A DNA stretch of 64,000 bases from Setophaga petechia. Its lineage: Eukaryota; Chordata; Aves; Passeriformes; Parulidae. A program made the translations under genes and the position numbers. Position 1 is the first letter of the stretch. Each line of letters opens with the position of its first letter. Shown piece after piece: positions 43,130 to 57,100 of the stretch. The notes under the pieces were generated by a model that did not search any database, had not been told where the DNA came from, and was given only the letters and a program-made list of their open reading frames with translations. Location: contig JANCRA010000007.1 of assembly GCA_024362935.1 (NCBI GenBank), positions 14,448,503 to 14,512,502 on the forward strand, written 5' to 3'.

Positions 43130-44559
43130 TTACAACTGTAGTTTGTGTTAAATCAGCATCCTGTGATAATAAAATGAAATAATCTCAAAGTAACCATGTT
43201 TGCGCTTTTCCTCATCTTTGAGTTTAAACATTCTAGAAATAGTGGTCATCAAATAAAAAGCTTGATAAAAACACCCGTCCCGCCATGAGGGATCTGCTTG
43301 TCAATGCCCTCTTCCCTTATGCATCTCAAAACTCAACTTTCTGCAGAAGAAAGGTTGGATTGTGGTGGTCATCCTTTCATATTCACCTCTCTGCACCTGG
43401 GCTGCTACCATGCATGTCAGAAATGCAGTCGCTGCTTTGCAAGTGGCCAGTTGAGTCCTTAACCATCAATGTTTTAGTCTTCAACATTTCTTCCTGCAAA
43501 AGGAGAGAAACTGAAGCTCTGAACTTGCTGTGAATACCTACGCTATTTGATAGGAGACATCTGACCAGAATATCCTATGATAAATGGGATGATAGATGAG
43601 AGGATTTCAGCTGGGGTTAAGCAAAGATAAATCAGGCCCAGTGTAACCCAAGTGAAAAATTACTTTCTGTGCATGAGCCCTCACTGAACTTCTATTTTGA
43701 CTGCATTTTCAAGAGTGGGGCACTTGTTTAATACACAAGTCTCTGAAAGACTTTGCATCCAAACTAGTAACTAAGCAATTACCTTGTAATCAGACACAGT
43801 GTTGACAATGCAGTCAGGTGGCAGGGTGTAATTACACAGTGTAACATCACATGCAGTATTTTGCTCCACACCTTGCAAACTAAGTGCTGCCATATTTTTT
43901 TCTCAAGCTGAATAAAACTCTGGAGATTCTACACAACTGGAAAACATGATTCTCACAGCTTTTTTGTTGACATAAGTGAAATGCCTAGACAGGCCAATAA
44001 AAAAAAAAAAAAAAGGTAGAATATACCTTCTCCACTCTCTTTTATTTAGGATAGTATGAAGTGTCTTAAAGGAAGGGTTTGGAGACCAAGTCATATATCT
44101 GTATCTTTCCCCTGGGGCAGATTCTCCAACCACTGCCAGCTGGAAGACCCACTCTCTGCACAGGCAAAATTTAGCAATTCATCATGTCAAAGAATAAGGA
44201 GAACTTCTCTGACTCTGGGGATCGATCTTAACACCCAAGGGGCACAAGGGCAGGATATAAAGTCTCTGAGTTACTGTTAATGTTGCCTTCTTGTAATAAA
44301 GGCCATCCATTCCATCCATTGTTGTTAAAATTCCAAACCTATTGTTCCTTCCGATGAGAAAGTACCTGCACTTTTGGGATGTCTGAAAAGTGACCCAATT
44401 CATAGGAGTAAAATAAAGGTAAAAAAGGTAAGAACAGCACCAAATATTACAGGCTATCATTTAAAACAGAAAAAAGAAAACCCACAACAACATAAAGCAC
44501 AAACAACTCCATAATTTTAGAATAAATGTTGCACTTCTAATTTCTAGAGTTCTCCAGAC

Positions 44560-44940
44560 AGACAGTTTAAATTGATGGCTTGTTAGTGAGGACTGGCCCC
44601 TTTGTGAGATGTTTTCAGAATGATTGATTTACAATAAAGTGGCTCCTGGTGGGTGCACGCAGGTGGAACTGATTCAGATCGATTCCACAGAAGCTGACTA
44701 ATCAGCTGTTTAAACTGGCAGAGTGCTCAATGACAGAAACAGTGCAGCTATCATTTTCTATCTAAGATTACAAATTAACTTGTTCTGTTTATCCTGTATG
44801 CCATCAATATGGAGAAAAGCAGCTGAGAGGGAAGTGGGATTCCAGACTGATGGTATAAACCCTGTCCTGCAGATATGCTCGCGAACATCGGCAATAAAGG
44901 CACAAAGGGAAATTTCATTACATATTAATGAAACCAGTTG
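44560..44940. other. Candidate conserved noncoding element
   Basis: The patch has retained CpGs (GATCGATT, CTCGCGAACATCGGC), TTTACAATAAAGTGG, CTAATCAGCTG and ATTACATATTAATG, without simple repeats. Its character is unlike the flanks. Conservation is inferred only. Confidence 0.3.
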
Positions 44941-45263
44941 AGAGCAACACCAAAAGAGGACGACTTCTTCAATTAATTAACTAGATGGGAAGTCAACAAT
45001 ATTTTTAAAATATGACCACAAAAGGATAAATCAATGCCAAAATGGCCAAGAGTAAATATGTACTGTCCCACACACTGCCACATGCACTATCAGTCTGTTC
45101 CTCTCCATGTATTTTATATGCACCCCAGAGGACTAGCATCTTTAGAAACTGGTATTTCCAGAAATGATTAATGCGAGGTAATCAACATTTCAGCCTCTAC
45201 AGTCATATCCCTGAAAGTGTCATTTTTACAACAAGATGAAAAACTCCATGGGGAGCACAATGT

Positions 45264-45310
45264 ATGTGGGTAAGTGAAAGGTGTCAGAGAGAATGTGGGT
45301 AAGTGAAAGG
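45264..45310. repeat. Spaced 18-bp direct repeat
   Basis: ATGTGGGTAAGTGAAAGG occurs at 45264-45281 and 45293-45310, separated by 11 bp. Each copy contains a perfect splice-donor-like GGGTAAGT. Confidence 0.92.
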
Positions 45311-47443
45311 AGAACAGATATTCCCTGCCTCCAAGCTGATAACAAGAGCAGGGGTAAAAGGGGAAGGGGGGCTTAGCAAAATAATTTTAACAATCTCTCA
45401 TTTCTAATGTGTCCTTCATGTAATATTGCTAGCGTTTGAAAAATCTGTGATTTTTTTTTTATCATTCTTCCTCATCCCACATAGACCTACTCCATCTCTT
45501 AATTCAATTTAAAGCTGCAGAAAAATACCAAGTATGCCCAAGTTCAAAGGGCAGTTACCCTTTTTTTGCCAGCAGAAGATAGAGGTGATTGTACTGAAAT
45601 ATGAGGTTTAGTTAACCTACCAGAAAAGCTCCCCTTCACCAGCCTGCTAAGGCTTAGATGGAAAAAGAAGCGAGACAGAAAAAAAGTACAGCTCTCTGTA
45701 ACCATCCAGTCCCTCTCTCTGCAGAGCCTGAATAATTCAGTGATAATTGCTCACAATTTTAAGGGCCCTTTTAGGTACCTATTTATGGTCTGAGAGCATA
45801 ACCTGGGGTTAAAAACCAAACAAACTCAATCCACCTGACCATAATCAATACCGTACAAACTGATCCAAACTAAAATGAATCATTGAAAAGTGCTGCACTA
45901 ACACCAATGTTTATCCTATAGAAATTCAGATTTAGTTACATTAGTAACTTGGATACATCAGTCCTTCAAGCATTAAGATGACTGTCAATCTGGTTTAGTA
46001 TTTGCACACATTTAAGGATCAACACCAAATCAAAACTCATATTTTATTGTAACTTTGCAACTGCATAATACATGGTCTTACTGTCATCTGCGTTCCTCTG
46101 GCATTGATAACAGAAATCAAAATACTAAGCAGATACTGACATTAAATTTGGTGGCCTAGGAGGCAAATATTTTGACAGATGTACTGCTAAAGCTACTTTT
46201 TATTGCTACAGAAAGGAAAGTAAAACTTGACTGTCAGCAATAAAGCAAAACAATATATTGTGTTACTACATGCATGCTAAATGTGAAAAATAGTCAAGCA
46301 TGTTTTTAACATGAAATAAGTCTATGAAGGGCAATATATTTGTGTCTAAAAAGGAAAAGCAAGACAAAACTCTTGAGCTCTTCAACATCTTACTATAATC
46401 AGACAATAAATGCTACTATTTTTCAAGAAAGTAAAGGACTCTAATTTAGAAGAAAATACTTACTAGGTAGGATAATTAGGAAGGCACGTGCAACATTTAG
46501 ATGTGTCACATTAATTTCTGTGTTCATCTGCTTTCGAGAAGATTAGCCTCTTGACCTTTGCTGTCTTAGCCTTGAAAAGTATTGAATGCCCAGCATACTG
46601 AAGTAAAATTTAGCTGTCTCATTGCTGACTTCCTCATGAGTCCTCAACCCTGACCTGAAGGGATCTTTTCTGACTCTCCATCTCCAGAGAGGAGAAATAA
46701 TTCAGTGCTCCTGCACATGTAGGCCCAGCTCTCTCCTGAGCAAGCTGCCAAAGCCAGCTGAGTTATGTGGGCTCGTATTGTGATGTGGGCTTCTCACAGC
46801 AAATTGATCTGATTGTACTGAAGTCATTTCATTTCAGACCTTCAGGTTGATATGCAGTCTCAGAGGTGAGATAAGCTACTTGGCTCTGAACTGCAGAAGA
46901 CATGTTTCTTCATGATAAGATTGCCAATTCAAAATCAGACACTGCTTGGACAACCAAGCACAGGCATTGAGCATGATCCATCAAACAGAGTTTTGTTCAC
47001 ACATATGTAGTACAGAAACAGAGACACACTCAAACTTTTGATGTCTAAGACAACAAATATAACAATGTACTGTAAACAAAATCTAGTGTAAAATTCAAGG
47101 AAATAACTTATCAACTTATCAAGTAATGTGGGATGATGAGATCATGAGAAGGGAAGAAGAATTCTAAAGCACAACCAGTCCATTCTGGGTTTAGAAAGCA
47201 ATAGTGGTTCCAGATTGAACCAGTGTATATTGCTGGTTTCTGTTTCCTTTCACCATTACTTTTTCTCACCATTGTGAGTGTCACCCAATTCCCACATTTA
47301 CTGCAGACCCCTCTCTGAGACTTCCCTAAACTAATTTTTGATTGACCTACAATATTTGGGAAAATATTTAAATTTTTCACTATGAAAAATCAATTGCAAC
47401 CTTAGCAAATTTAAAGCAAAATATTAAATCATACAGGTTTTCT

Positions 47444-47818
47444 TGTTGCAGCATATGTTGCAGTTGAGACAGCCACAACACAAGGGTATCACCACACAAT
47501 ATCAGAAGGCTTCAACCCATACAGAGTAACACCATACCTCATCAAAAGGCTTCAGGTGTCTACCCATAGAGAATAACATCATCCCACTTCAGAAGGCCTC
47601 AAACACCTGCTCCTTTTGTCCTTTAGCCCAGCCTTTTATCCCCTCCTGTTGATGCACTGCACCTGTGTGCCCTCTGCTCCCTTTGGTGGTTGGACAGTGC
47701 CCCTGGGCACTCCATGGCTCGTTAGCTCCAATGGGATTCACCTGCTGCTCACAGCTGTAACCCATTGGGGATGAGGCTCAGCCCAGCCCCACCCCAATTA
47801 ACACAAACTGCACCTACA
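47444..47818 (-). mobile_element. Solo LTR with 6-bp target duplication (ERVK-type)
   Basis: The 375-bp element has TG...CA ends and is flanked by identical TTTTCT at 47438-47443 and 47819-47824. A 6-bp duplication is typical of class II (ERVK-like) retroviruses. On the minus strand it begins TGTAGGTGCAGTTTG. It carries a TATA-like GGGGATAAAAGGC (complement near 47632-47644) and then imperfect repeats around GAAGGCTTC. There is no internal retroviral sequence, so it arose by LTR-LTR recombination. Its 5' part is shared with 40813-40967. Confidence 0.88.
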
Positions 47819-50800
47819 TTTTCTGGCTGCAAATTCAGAGGAAACTGCATTTGAGAAGACGTCAGCATTAATAACTCTTTTCTATCGGTAGTGATAACTT
47901 TACAACTAAGTAAATAAACAAACTGTTAAAAATGGGCAGAGTCAGATATATAACCAACCTAAACCTTTATGCTCAAGCCTTGCTCTTATGGGGCATTCAA
48001 AATAATTCTGAACTGTTATTTTCAGTGGTCACTTTTCTTTGGTACATATACCTCTTTCAAGGTCCTGGACTGACCAGAGTTCATGACCATGTTCTGTGAG
48101 ATTCATTTGTGTAAGAAAAATTGGAGAGAAAAAGGAGAGAGTAAAAAACAGACATAATGAAGACTTGCATAAAATGGTACAAATGACAGTAACTGATGCA
48201 AATAGTTTGACTCTAACATCTAGGGAAAGGTCTGGAAAAGCCAAAAATTTTTAGTACAATATTTATGTCAAGAAATTAAAAGAATCATTAGTATAATTAA
48301 AACAAATATTAGAATTGACGCTGGTGTGTGGTTCTTACACAATAACTGATAATTTATTCAAAATAATTTCTCAATAAAGAAAACATGAAAAGTTCTCCCC
48401 AAGCTAGGAAGAGAAGGAGGTAATTCTTGAAACAAAACTGTATGTCAAAGATATATCTTTAGTTGTATATATAACTGTTGAACAGTCAGTCACAACTGGG
48501 TTTTCAGTGCTGCTTTTAATCTTGAAATAGCATATGTACAGCTTAATTGCCCACAGGCAAGAGCTGAGGGAGTTTTTATTTTATTTTATGAAAGACCAGA
48601 TGTCTTTTGTGTTCAAAAATTTTGGTCAAACCAGACCTTTCACTTAATATTTCTCATTGTGATTTGTGTACAAAAGGTAGAAGAAGAGAGACATTAAATA
48701 TGGAATTTTTATTAAAGATTTGCACTCTGGGGAACCAACGTTAGATCTAAATCTAGTCAAAAATTCAATTGGGATTTCTTCCCAGGTGGGGAAGAGGGTA
48801 ATTAACATAATGCAGGAAAAGAAATTAATTTTAATAGATTAGAATATTTTATATCAAATACAAATTTCCCATTGATTTTTGCACTTGAGCTCTAACAGCT
48901 ATAATATATTGAAGATAGGGAAGTATAATAATAATGATGACATTAATAGCACTCTAGTGTAAAGAATTATTAAGACTTAAATGTGATACTTTTCAATAAT
49001 GGTAGATGAACTGAATTTGAGACATATTCAAGGAAAGCTTCAAGCATTGATTTAATTTAGTTTTATACTCAGTAAATTGGACTAATGTCATGTCACTATC
49101 CTTAGGCTTAAAAAGTAAGAAAACAGATGATTTCCCTCCTCCTTCCCCTGGATTTTATAGTTAAACTCTTTCTGGGCAGTAATATATATTTGCTGCTATT
49201 TTTACTCTAAGCAGCATCATAACAGAGCATTTAAGATATATTGCTTTGGCAGCAGGAATGGAAATATACCTTCCTCCTAAAAACTGCCCAGGATGGATGA
49301 TCTACTAGAGTTTATAATTGGGAGTCTGGACAGAGCAAGACTCATCACACCCTCATGTGCTAGAGGTGCACAAAGACACTTGTCTATTTGTGCTAACAGA
49401 AGGGGCTGGCCTGACAGGGAAGGCCCTTTTGTGTTTTGTCAATGCCATTAAAAATCCTGACCATAAGGCCCAAGTCTTACGAGGCTCTATGTACGACATG
49501 GCATGTTACAGGTCTTCATAAGAAGATATTTAACTTACAAAAAAATAAAAATAATAGAATGTTTAATAATAATAATAACAACAGTTTGCAAGGTTTTCAA
49601 TGCCTTTCAATATTTTTTTTTTTTATTTCATGTTTCTGCATGATTCTTTAAAGAGCAATCTCTTCCTGTAATGAGAAAAGAAGAGGAAGGCCAAGTTTAG
49701 AAACATATCCTTAATGGCCATTAAGCCCTAGAAAAGGAAAATGAACAGGGGGACTGTTTTGGGCAGGAAGACCAAAGCACCATCTACCAATCACTATTTT
49801 CATAGAATTTGAGTTTTACCATGAGCTTCATGACAAACAAGTAAACAGAGATATATCTTGAGGCTGGTGCAAAAGCCTGTCTTTTCTGACATGGGCCACC
49901 AAGAGCAGTGTGTTGCTCCTGTTGCTACAAAGCACAACAATAAACTGCCCGGATTTGCTGCCTTGTTTTATCTCAGAGGAGTTTATTTATTTTGGTCTGG
50001 AAGCAAAATTATGCTTGTCTTAGGTTTTCAGGCCCAACATCAGCAATGGAAGGATGGGAAAAAGGCTTTCCTCTCCAATACTAGATTCCAATGTAAAAAG
50101 ACAGAATAAAACACTGAGATCTACAGCAGAACTCACAGGTGGAAATTGTATGAATGTATAATTATTTCACATTTAGCTAAGATCCACACAATTCCCTTAT
50201 GTCAAATTCAGGCAATTTTACTATCACAACCTGAGGGCATTATTTCCCTAGTAAAATATTAAGAATTGTTTTTAAGGTGGTTTTTGAGACTCTTCTTTTC
50301 ATGAAGTTTAAACTGTGGATAGACTTGCTTTGCACAAAATAATAGGTTTGGGTGTTCCATTGAGCTCCTTAGAGAGGAAATGAGACCTCTGTAGTTTTTA
50401 TATCACTGACTGGACTGGCTAGAACAGCCAGGACTCCAAAAGGGCTTCATTGTGCTGGTGGAAGAAGTACCAGGAGATAAACGGAACAAGTATTGAGGTT
50501 AATGCAAACCTGTGGTTGCCAGCATGGGCTGAGGAGGCAGCTCCCCTCTGTCTACCACACTGCAGCTCCTGCAAGGACCTGCCCAATCCTCCCCGAGTGT
50601 GTTAGTCTTCCTGGAGTAATGAAGTCACACATATACATAATTTTCCCTGTGCTAAATGTGATTTTGAGAAGGTGACAGGTGCATTAGGTATTCAACTCAG
50701 GCAGAGTACTGAAATTACTATTAGATGGATTTCAGGTGACATCTGAGTTCCCTCTCTCACTGAGGGCCATTAGAGCCATGAGTGCTCAAAGATTGCTTTC

Positions 50801-51848
50801 TCTGTAGTGATAGGAAGAAATTTCTTTTGTACCAAGGCAGCATGTGCAGCATTTTGAGACACTTTGCAGGGCAAAACACTCTGTATTTGAGGTGAAAAAT
50901 TAACTGTATGTAAAAGAGTTGCAATTACTACTGAATAAAGACCTTAAAATAGGCAAGATGGAGTTTAACAGAACTGAGCAAGAGATGAACATTGCCAAAA
51001 TGCAAGTCTTTGATATTGAGGACAATGCTGGATGCTATGGGGACTCAGACAGGGGAGAGCACTTACCTGTCCCCACCAGCCCAGGCAGGAGCTTACCAGA
51101 GGCCCTGCATTTGGCAGGACACAGCTGTGTCTGGGGACTTGGTTGCTCAGCAGACTTGAGAACATGACAAAGATTTCCTTTTTGGGTGTGGTCTTCATGG
51201 ACCCATGCTGCGAGATCACACCTGAGTTTCACAGGTAGGAGCTCCAACAAAGGCCAGAAAACAGTTTTCTGTGTTGGTTTTTCAATTTTTACTGTCAAGT
51301 TACTATATTGTGACACTGCAATTTCCAGTGTTACTTCCTGTTTTAAATAACAGGCTTAGATGTCAAGGGAGTAATGTAGAAACTGAATAGGAATTTGAGG
51401 GTCTGAAAAATACATTTCAAAATCAGTTTTAACTAGCACTGTGATTAACAGCTTTCTGGGGAAGTACTGACCAGGGTTTGAAACCTGCAATTTAACAAAG
51501 TGGAGAGGAGCTGGGGGAGAAATTGCTCAACCAATTTGTAAAAATAAGTTATGCAGAATAAATAATGCATAATTAATATATACCATTCTGAAACAGAAAG
51601 CTTACAATCTTTCCTCTTACACAGTGTAGAAAAGAGGACCTATACATTTTTTCACAGTATATGTGTGCAGCTCTATGTAAATAACATCCCTTGAAATATA
51701 ATAACACTTATTAATGAATACTTATATAAAATATTGCCTTATGATGCCAATCCAAAAAACTGTATTGCTAAACATGTAAAAAAGTGAATCATATAATTAA
51801 AGGGTGTACTGATTCAAAGAAGTTGGCCTGAGAATTAAGATGATTAGC

Positions 51849-51872
51849 TTTTCAAGCTACTTTTCAAGCTAC
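51849..51872. repeat. Perfect 12-bp tandem duplication
   Basis: TTTTCAAGCTAC occurs twice, head to tail. Confidence 0.93.
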
Positions 51873-52919
51873 CATATCAATATGAAATAAATGTTAAACA
51901 GAAAAAAATCTCAGCTGTTATTAACTTAAATTACCTCCAACCATATACTGAATATGCAAGCAACATAGGTGAAAATTAATCTCTCCAAATATAAGCCATT
52001 TAAAATTAGCCACTTACTGTAAGGTACTTGTCTAGTCTTTCTCCAAAACTTCAGCATCATAAATCTCTCAGTCTTCCATCTGCCAGATCTGGTTGGACTC
52101 CATTATTAAAAGCACCTCAGCTCCTCATGACAATTACTCACCTTTTAAAGTTCTTCATTATCAACGAACAATATTGAAATTTTAACTTCAATAACTCTCA
52201 GTCTGAGAGTCAGATTTGTACCTCAGTTTTAAGAGTCCTTCATAAAGTCAAGCTTTTATGCAGAACATCTGGCAAATAGAATATGATTAGGATATTCAAA
52301 GAAGAGATTGTCCTTTAATTACAAAACTTTATGGATTTGAAATACCCTGCTAAAAATAGTCACTATTTGGTCCAATAATCATTAATTACACAAACTGTAA
52401 TGAATTTTGAACACAGAGGAAACATGACAGTATTATTTATTGGAAATTTAAAAGTTCAGCAAATGTATCAAATCAGCAGCACCTTTAAATAGCATATTTA
52501 TTGGTAAATTCTCATGAAAAGTCTTTCACAATGAGCAAATGAGGTAACTTCATCAATATTAACAGAACAGAGTCCTTAATAAGTAGGGTGTCTGAACATC
52601 ATGTTAGTGGAATGATCCAGTTTTAGCTGTGGAATTGCAAAAATACTTCCATTATTCATGATCTTTTGCAAGGCACATTTTTCAGGTATAGAATGTGTTT
52701 TCTCACATCTATCAAAGGTTAAAAAAAATCTTTTGCAAATTTTACCTCCAAGATGGCACACTCTCCTTCTTAGTGGGGCTTCAATTGCCTAAATTTGCTA
52801 CATGACTGTCAAAATCATTAAGAACTTAATTTAATGTGTATTTCAGGATCTCTCTGGCAAATGCTTTTAATTTTATATATGTCATGTAAATCCATAAAAC
52901 AGCATGATCTAAAACTCCT

Positions 52920-53110
52920 AACAAACTTATTAATGAATATTTAAATATGCATGTGTTGTGGGGTTCTCAGTTAATTATATAGCAATATTGTCTGATATAC
53001 ACCTTAATTAAATTAATTATTGATTAGTGCACTTTCCACTGATATTCCATTAACACACAATAACTGTCTCTTTCTATCTGGATGAAGTTTTAATTAATTA
53101 AAATGTGGCT
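52920..53110. other. Homeodomain-motif cluster (TAATTA), possible enhancer
   Basis: Within 190 bp there are repeated TTAATTA/TAATTA cores (AGTTAATTATAT, CTTAATTAAATTAATTATTG, TTTTAATTAATTAAAATG). This could be simple AT richness or a conserved developmental enhancer. Confidence 0.3.
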
Positions 53111-54131
53111 GTAAGTGCAAAGTTAAGGAAACAAATTCAACAGCAGAATCATTTAAATTCAAGTAAGTGAGTAAGAGTAAAAATGTTAATTATATTAAAA
53201 AGGAAGAATTAGCCATGAAACTACTTTGGCAGTTTAAATTGATTCAATAAAGGATTTCTAAAGGATTACAGTCTTAAGAGCAGTAAGGATAAATCTGTGT
53301 ATGTGGCAATATAGGAGAATTCTCCAAGTATTATTATTATATTTGTAAGATTATATCCGTGCTTTATTTCAGACAGAATCCCTCATAAGCAGCATCATAG
53401 ATTTCTAAATATTTCATTATGACTGTTTATTTTCAAACTGATCAGCTACAAGCTATTTCAATAGGTTGATGCTGTAATTCTCATATGATCTGACAAATAA
53501 TTCACAGTGCTTTTATGTTGTCATTAACTGTCACATTTCTTGAGTTAAATATGAGTCTTGTCAATTCAAAGTCAAGAAGCTGCTTCTAAATTTCTCAATT
53601 TCATTAGCAATTGATTCAAATCACTTCCATAAAAGAGTCTGGATTGACATATGAATTGCAGTGGTTCCACAGTTTAGTGATTAATTAAGTAGGCTATAAG
53701 ACTCACATTCAGCTATTTATAAATCTTAAAATTTTTGCTTCATTATACAAGGCTTCCTAATTATTACATGTAAATATTGTATTTATCTTTTTTCAGTTTT
53801 GAAAGAAGTTAATTGGTGGGAAAAAATAAAAAATATTTTTGATTGGTAAAGTTGCTGCATCAGTAACAATCATCTATAGACAGACCTGAAGCAGTGTTAG
53901 AATTCTTGAAAAAGTGGACTGTAAAAGGAAGTCAACATAAAATAAAAATACACACTTATTTTAAAAATAGAAAGTTATGTCAGCATGTGATGATTAAGCC
54001 ACTTATGGTGCAACAGTACAGTTTATGCATTGAACCATGTGCTTTGTGCTTGTCTCTCTATCCTCCATATGATATTATATCTAATTTGAATGCAAGAAAA
54101 CCAAATTTAAACCAAAACCCTTCCATTGACC

Positions 54132-54177
54132 TAGTCAAATTTCCTAAATGGAAATTTCCTAAATGGAAATTTGACTA
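54132..54177. repeat. Nested palindrome / tandem repeat around GGAAATTTCC
   Basis: Outer arms TAGTCAAATTTCC (54132-54144) and GGAAATTTGACTA (54165-54177) are exact reverse complements, and the centre GGAAATTTCC (54150-54159) is itself a palindrome. The same bases also read as a tandem 15-bp repeat of AAATTTCCTAAATGG. The centre fits the kappa-B-like consensus GGRNNNYYCC. Confidence 0.92.
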
Positions 54178-57100
54178 ATGTTCAACCAGACAAAAGCCAT
54201 AAATACAATATACAAGAGAGTATATTGATTATTTGATAGCAACTCACTGACTTAAATAAAGTTTTAAGTTTGAATAATGCAGGTGTTTTCATTTTTTTTA
54301 AGAAGGAATCAATAAATGTAGTTCTTTGCCTGAATATTTCCAACTTCTTTTTTCTTGAAAGTATGAGAGTGTCACAGTGACTCACCCAAATGTTGACAAA
54401 TTAGTTTGCTTGGTGTCCGTTATTTTAAAAAATATCTACAAAAAGAGAGATTACAGCATTCCCCTCTGCTAATGCTCAGTTCTGGCAAGATTCTCCTAAT
54501 AATGATGAAAGGCAATTTTTTTTTTTAATTGTAGTTTCATTCAGGTGCTGCAATCAAAGCTCAAGTTCATGCAACATTTCTCATAAACCTATTCTAAGAC
54601 ATAGTGCTCACTTCATGAAAATGTGATCTCTTCAAAAGAAGACTCAGAGAGATGAGGGCATTGCATTGCATGGTATAACTCCAGAGATGCCTGGAAATGC
54701 CTGGAAAGGCAAATAAAGGATGAGAGTTGCAGAAGCTCTGAAACAGCAGGTCCTCAACAACAGGTCATAGCTGTATCAGCACAAACTCCCAGCAACAGCC
54801 CCGAGTACTATCTGCCGAAATAAGATTTTTTTAATCAACTGCCAGAGGCATGTAAGATTGTAAATCCCATAGACTTTTAGTGTCAGTTGTGCTACTAAAT
54901 GCCTTAAGCACCTTTGAAAATCCCACCTTGGCCTATTCTGTCCATTGGCTCATCTGAAAATGCACCATATGTGGTTTAGTAACTATAAGCAACCTGAATT
55001 TCAGCTTTCCATCTCAAGATGTCTTCTTGAGAGAACAAATTGATTTTGTGGATTATCAGTTTTAAGCTCATGAAGAGCATAGGTAGAGGTTCCTAGCACT
55101 TTGGGGATCTGCACAGTTAAGTAAGGCTATGCTGAACAGGCTTACCTGTCCAGGACTGGGGTCATATGGCAGCACTGATTTATTTCTGTACCATTTTTGG
55201 AGCAGGCTGGCAAGGCTACAGTGAACTGGGTGTCTCAGCATTTGTGCTCACTTTACTCTTGCAATGACATGGCTGACACAGCTTCACACATCTCTAGTAT
55301 TTCACAGCCAGTTACAGAGTCATATTCGCAGAGGAAAAGTTTTACCCATCCCATTTATCTGCAGCATCTTCAGTAAAAACTTAAGGCCTATTTTTTTTTT
55401 AAGACATGAGTATTACAGGAATGGAGATATCAAATCAACCACAGTCAGAAACTTCCACTTGCACTCTTTTACTTCTACCTCCTAAATGAACCCAACATCA
55501 ATCAGACTCACTACACTTCATTGCAATTTAGCATTGTATTGTATTTTACAGCCTTAGGGAATGCAAAGAAATAAATTCAGGCACTCGTAATTTAGAATTA
55601 CAATAATTAAGTTAGCTTGAAAACAAAAGGTATAAATTAATAGGATCCAAAACACCGCAAATAGCTACATGTGGTTAGCTTCAGGTGTCATTACACAGTG
55701 CCATTGCCCACAAGATTGCTGCTTCCACCGGATACATCCCATGAGAACTAATACAGCAGTTTCATATAATTGGTCTGGATACATTATTCATGTGACTCTG
55801 TGATAATTCTGGACTCATTAGAGGGGAAGGGGCAGCAGCCGCACTACAGAGCACACAATGCTGAACATAAGTTACAGTGCTGTTCTAAACATGAGCAATT
55901 ACAGGAGTTGTGAAAAAGAACTGGCAAATATTTTAGGGAAGAATAATAAAGTATAATTTGATTTCTTAAAACAAACTTCTGAAGGTAATGAAAATGTAAT
56001 ATCAGGCTTTAGTGCAGCCTAGGACCTCCAAAGACTCACATTAAATTTATTAGATGCTTGTCTTCTGAAAGGAGTACTCACACTTGAGCATGATGATTCC
56101 ATCACAGTGCATCCTCTTTTTCCCTGCATTTCTCTTCACAACAGAGATCTTCAAAGAAAGTGGCAGGACATCATAACACCATTGGCTACACCTTTTGCCA
56201 GGTGGAGAGACTTCCATCCACTACAAGAAATATGCAGTTATCCAGTCTCTTGGGTTTTCTACAAAGGTATCAGGGAAAGAGACCAGCAAATGTAGAATAG
56301 TAGTCATACTAAATAGTAGAATAGTAAGTCATACTAATTCTACTAGATTTTGTAAACAAATCTTAGCATGGCAGACAGAGATGGAAATTATAGCGGTGCA
56401 AAGCTCACCTAGCCCAAAAGATACATTTGTAAATTTATTAAAAGTACAGAAGACACAAGATCAAGGCTAGGGACCAACTTGTTGGTGCTTACATATAAGA
56501 AAATTTTAAGAAGTCTGTTAGTCTGAATATTGTTTAAACAAATGGCAATGGCTATTTCACAGCTTTGAGAAATCACATTCATGAGCTGTTACTTCAACTA
56601 CTTCAAAGTAAATGCTCTTTTCCTTTTGATTAAAATACAATATTGCACAGTCCTTTACACAAACTTGCCATGAATATTTTAGTATATGATTTTACAGCTA
56701 TCATGGACATGTGATCTACCGAGGAAAGTGCAAGATTAATGCACACTGCATGCCTTATTCAGAAACATTTCAAATGAGTCTGCAACTTGCACACAATGAT
56801 CAAACACCAGCAAGAATTAGAACACACTCTGGTTGTCATAAAATGAACTGATTGTCATCTAAATGAGATTCAGATTTATAAGATGGCATTAATAATGAAA
56901 TACTTGCTGCATTCCAATATAAACAGATATTTAGATCACAGATGGTAATCGCTTTAACTGTTACAGTCAATTGAGTGAATAATGCAATCTATAACAGGGT
57001 TCACAGATGAAATGGAATTTGTAGTTGTTAATTTTTACTAAGAAGTCAAAGAAAACTTGCATGTCGAAAAAATATTCAATAAAAACGTCTTCTACTTCCT

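Larger units (their letters stand above)
43130..47443. other. Intergenic, no gene found
   Basis: AT-rich sequence with a CNE-like patch at about 44560-44940 (including CTCGCGAACATCGGC) and a spaced 18-bp direct repeat (45264-45281 and 45293-45310). No exons recognised. Confidence 0.7.
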
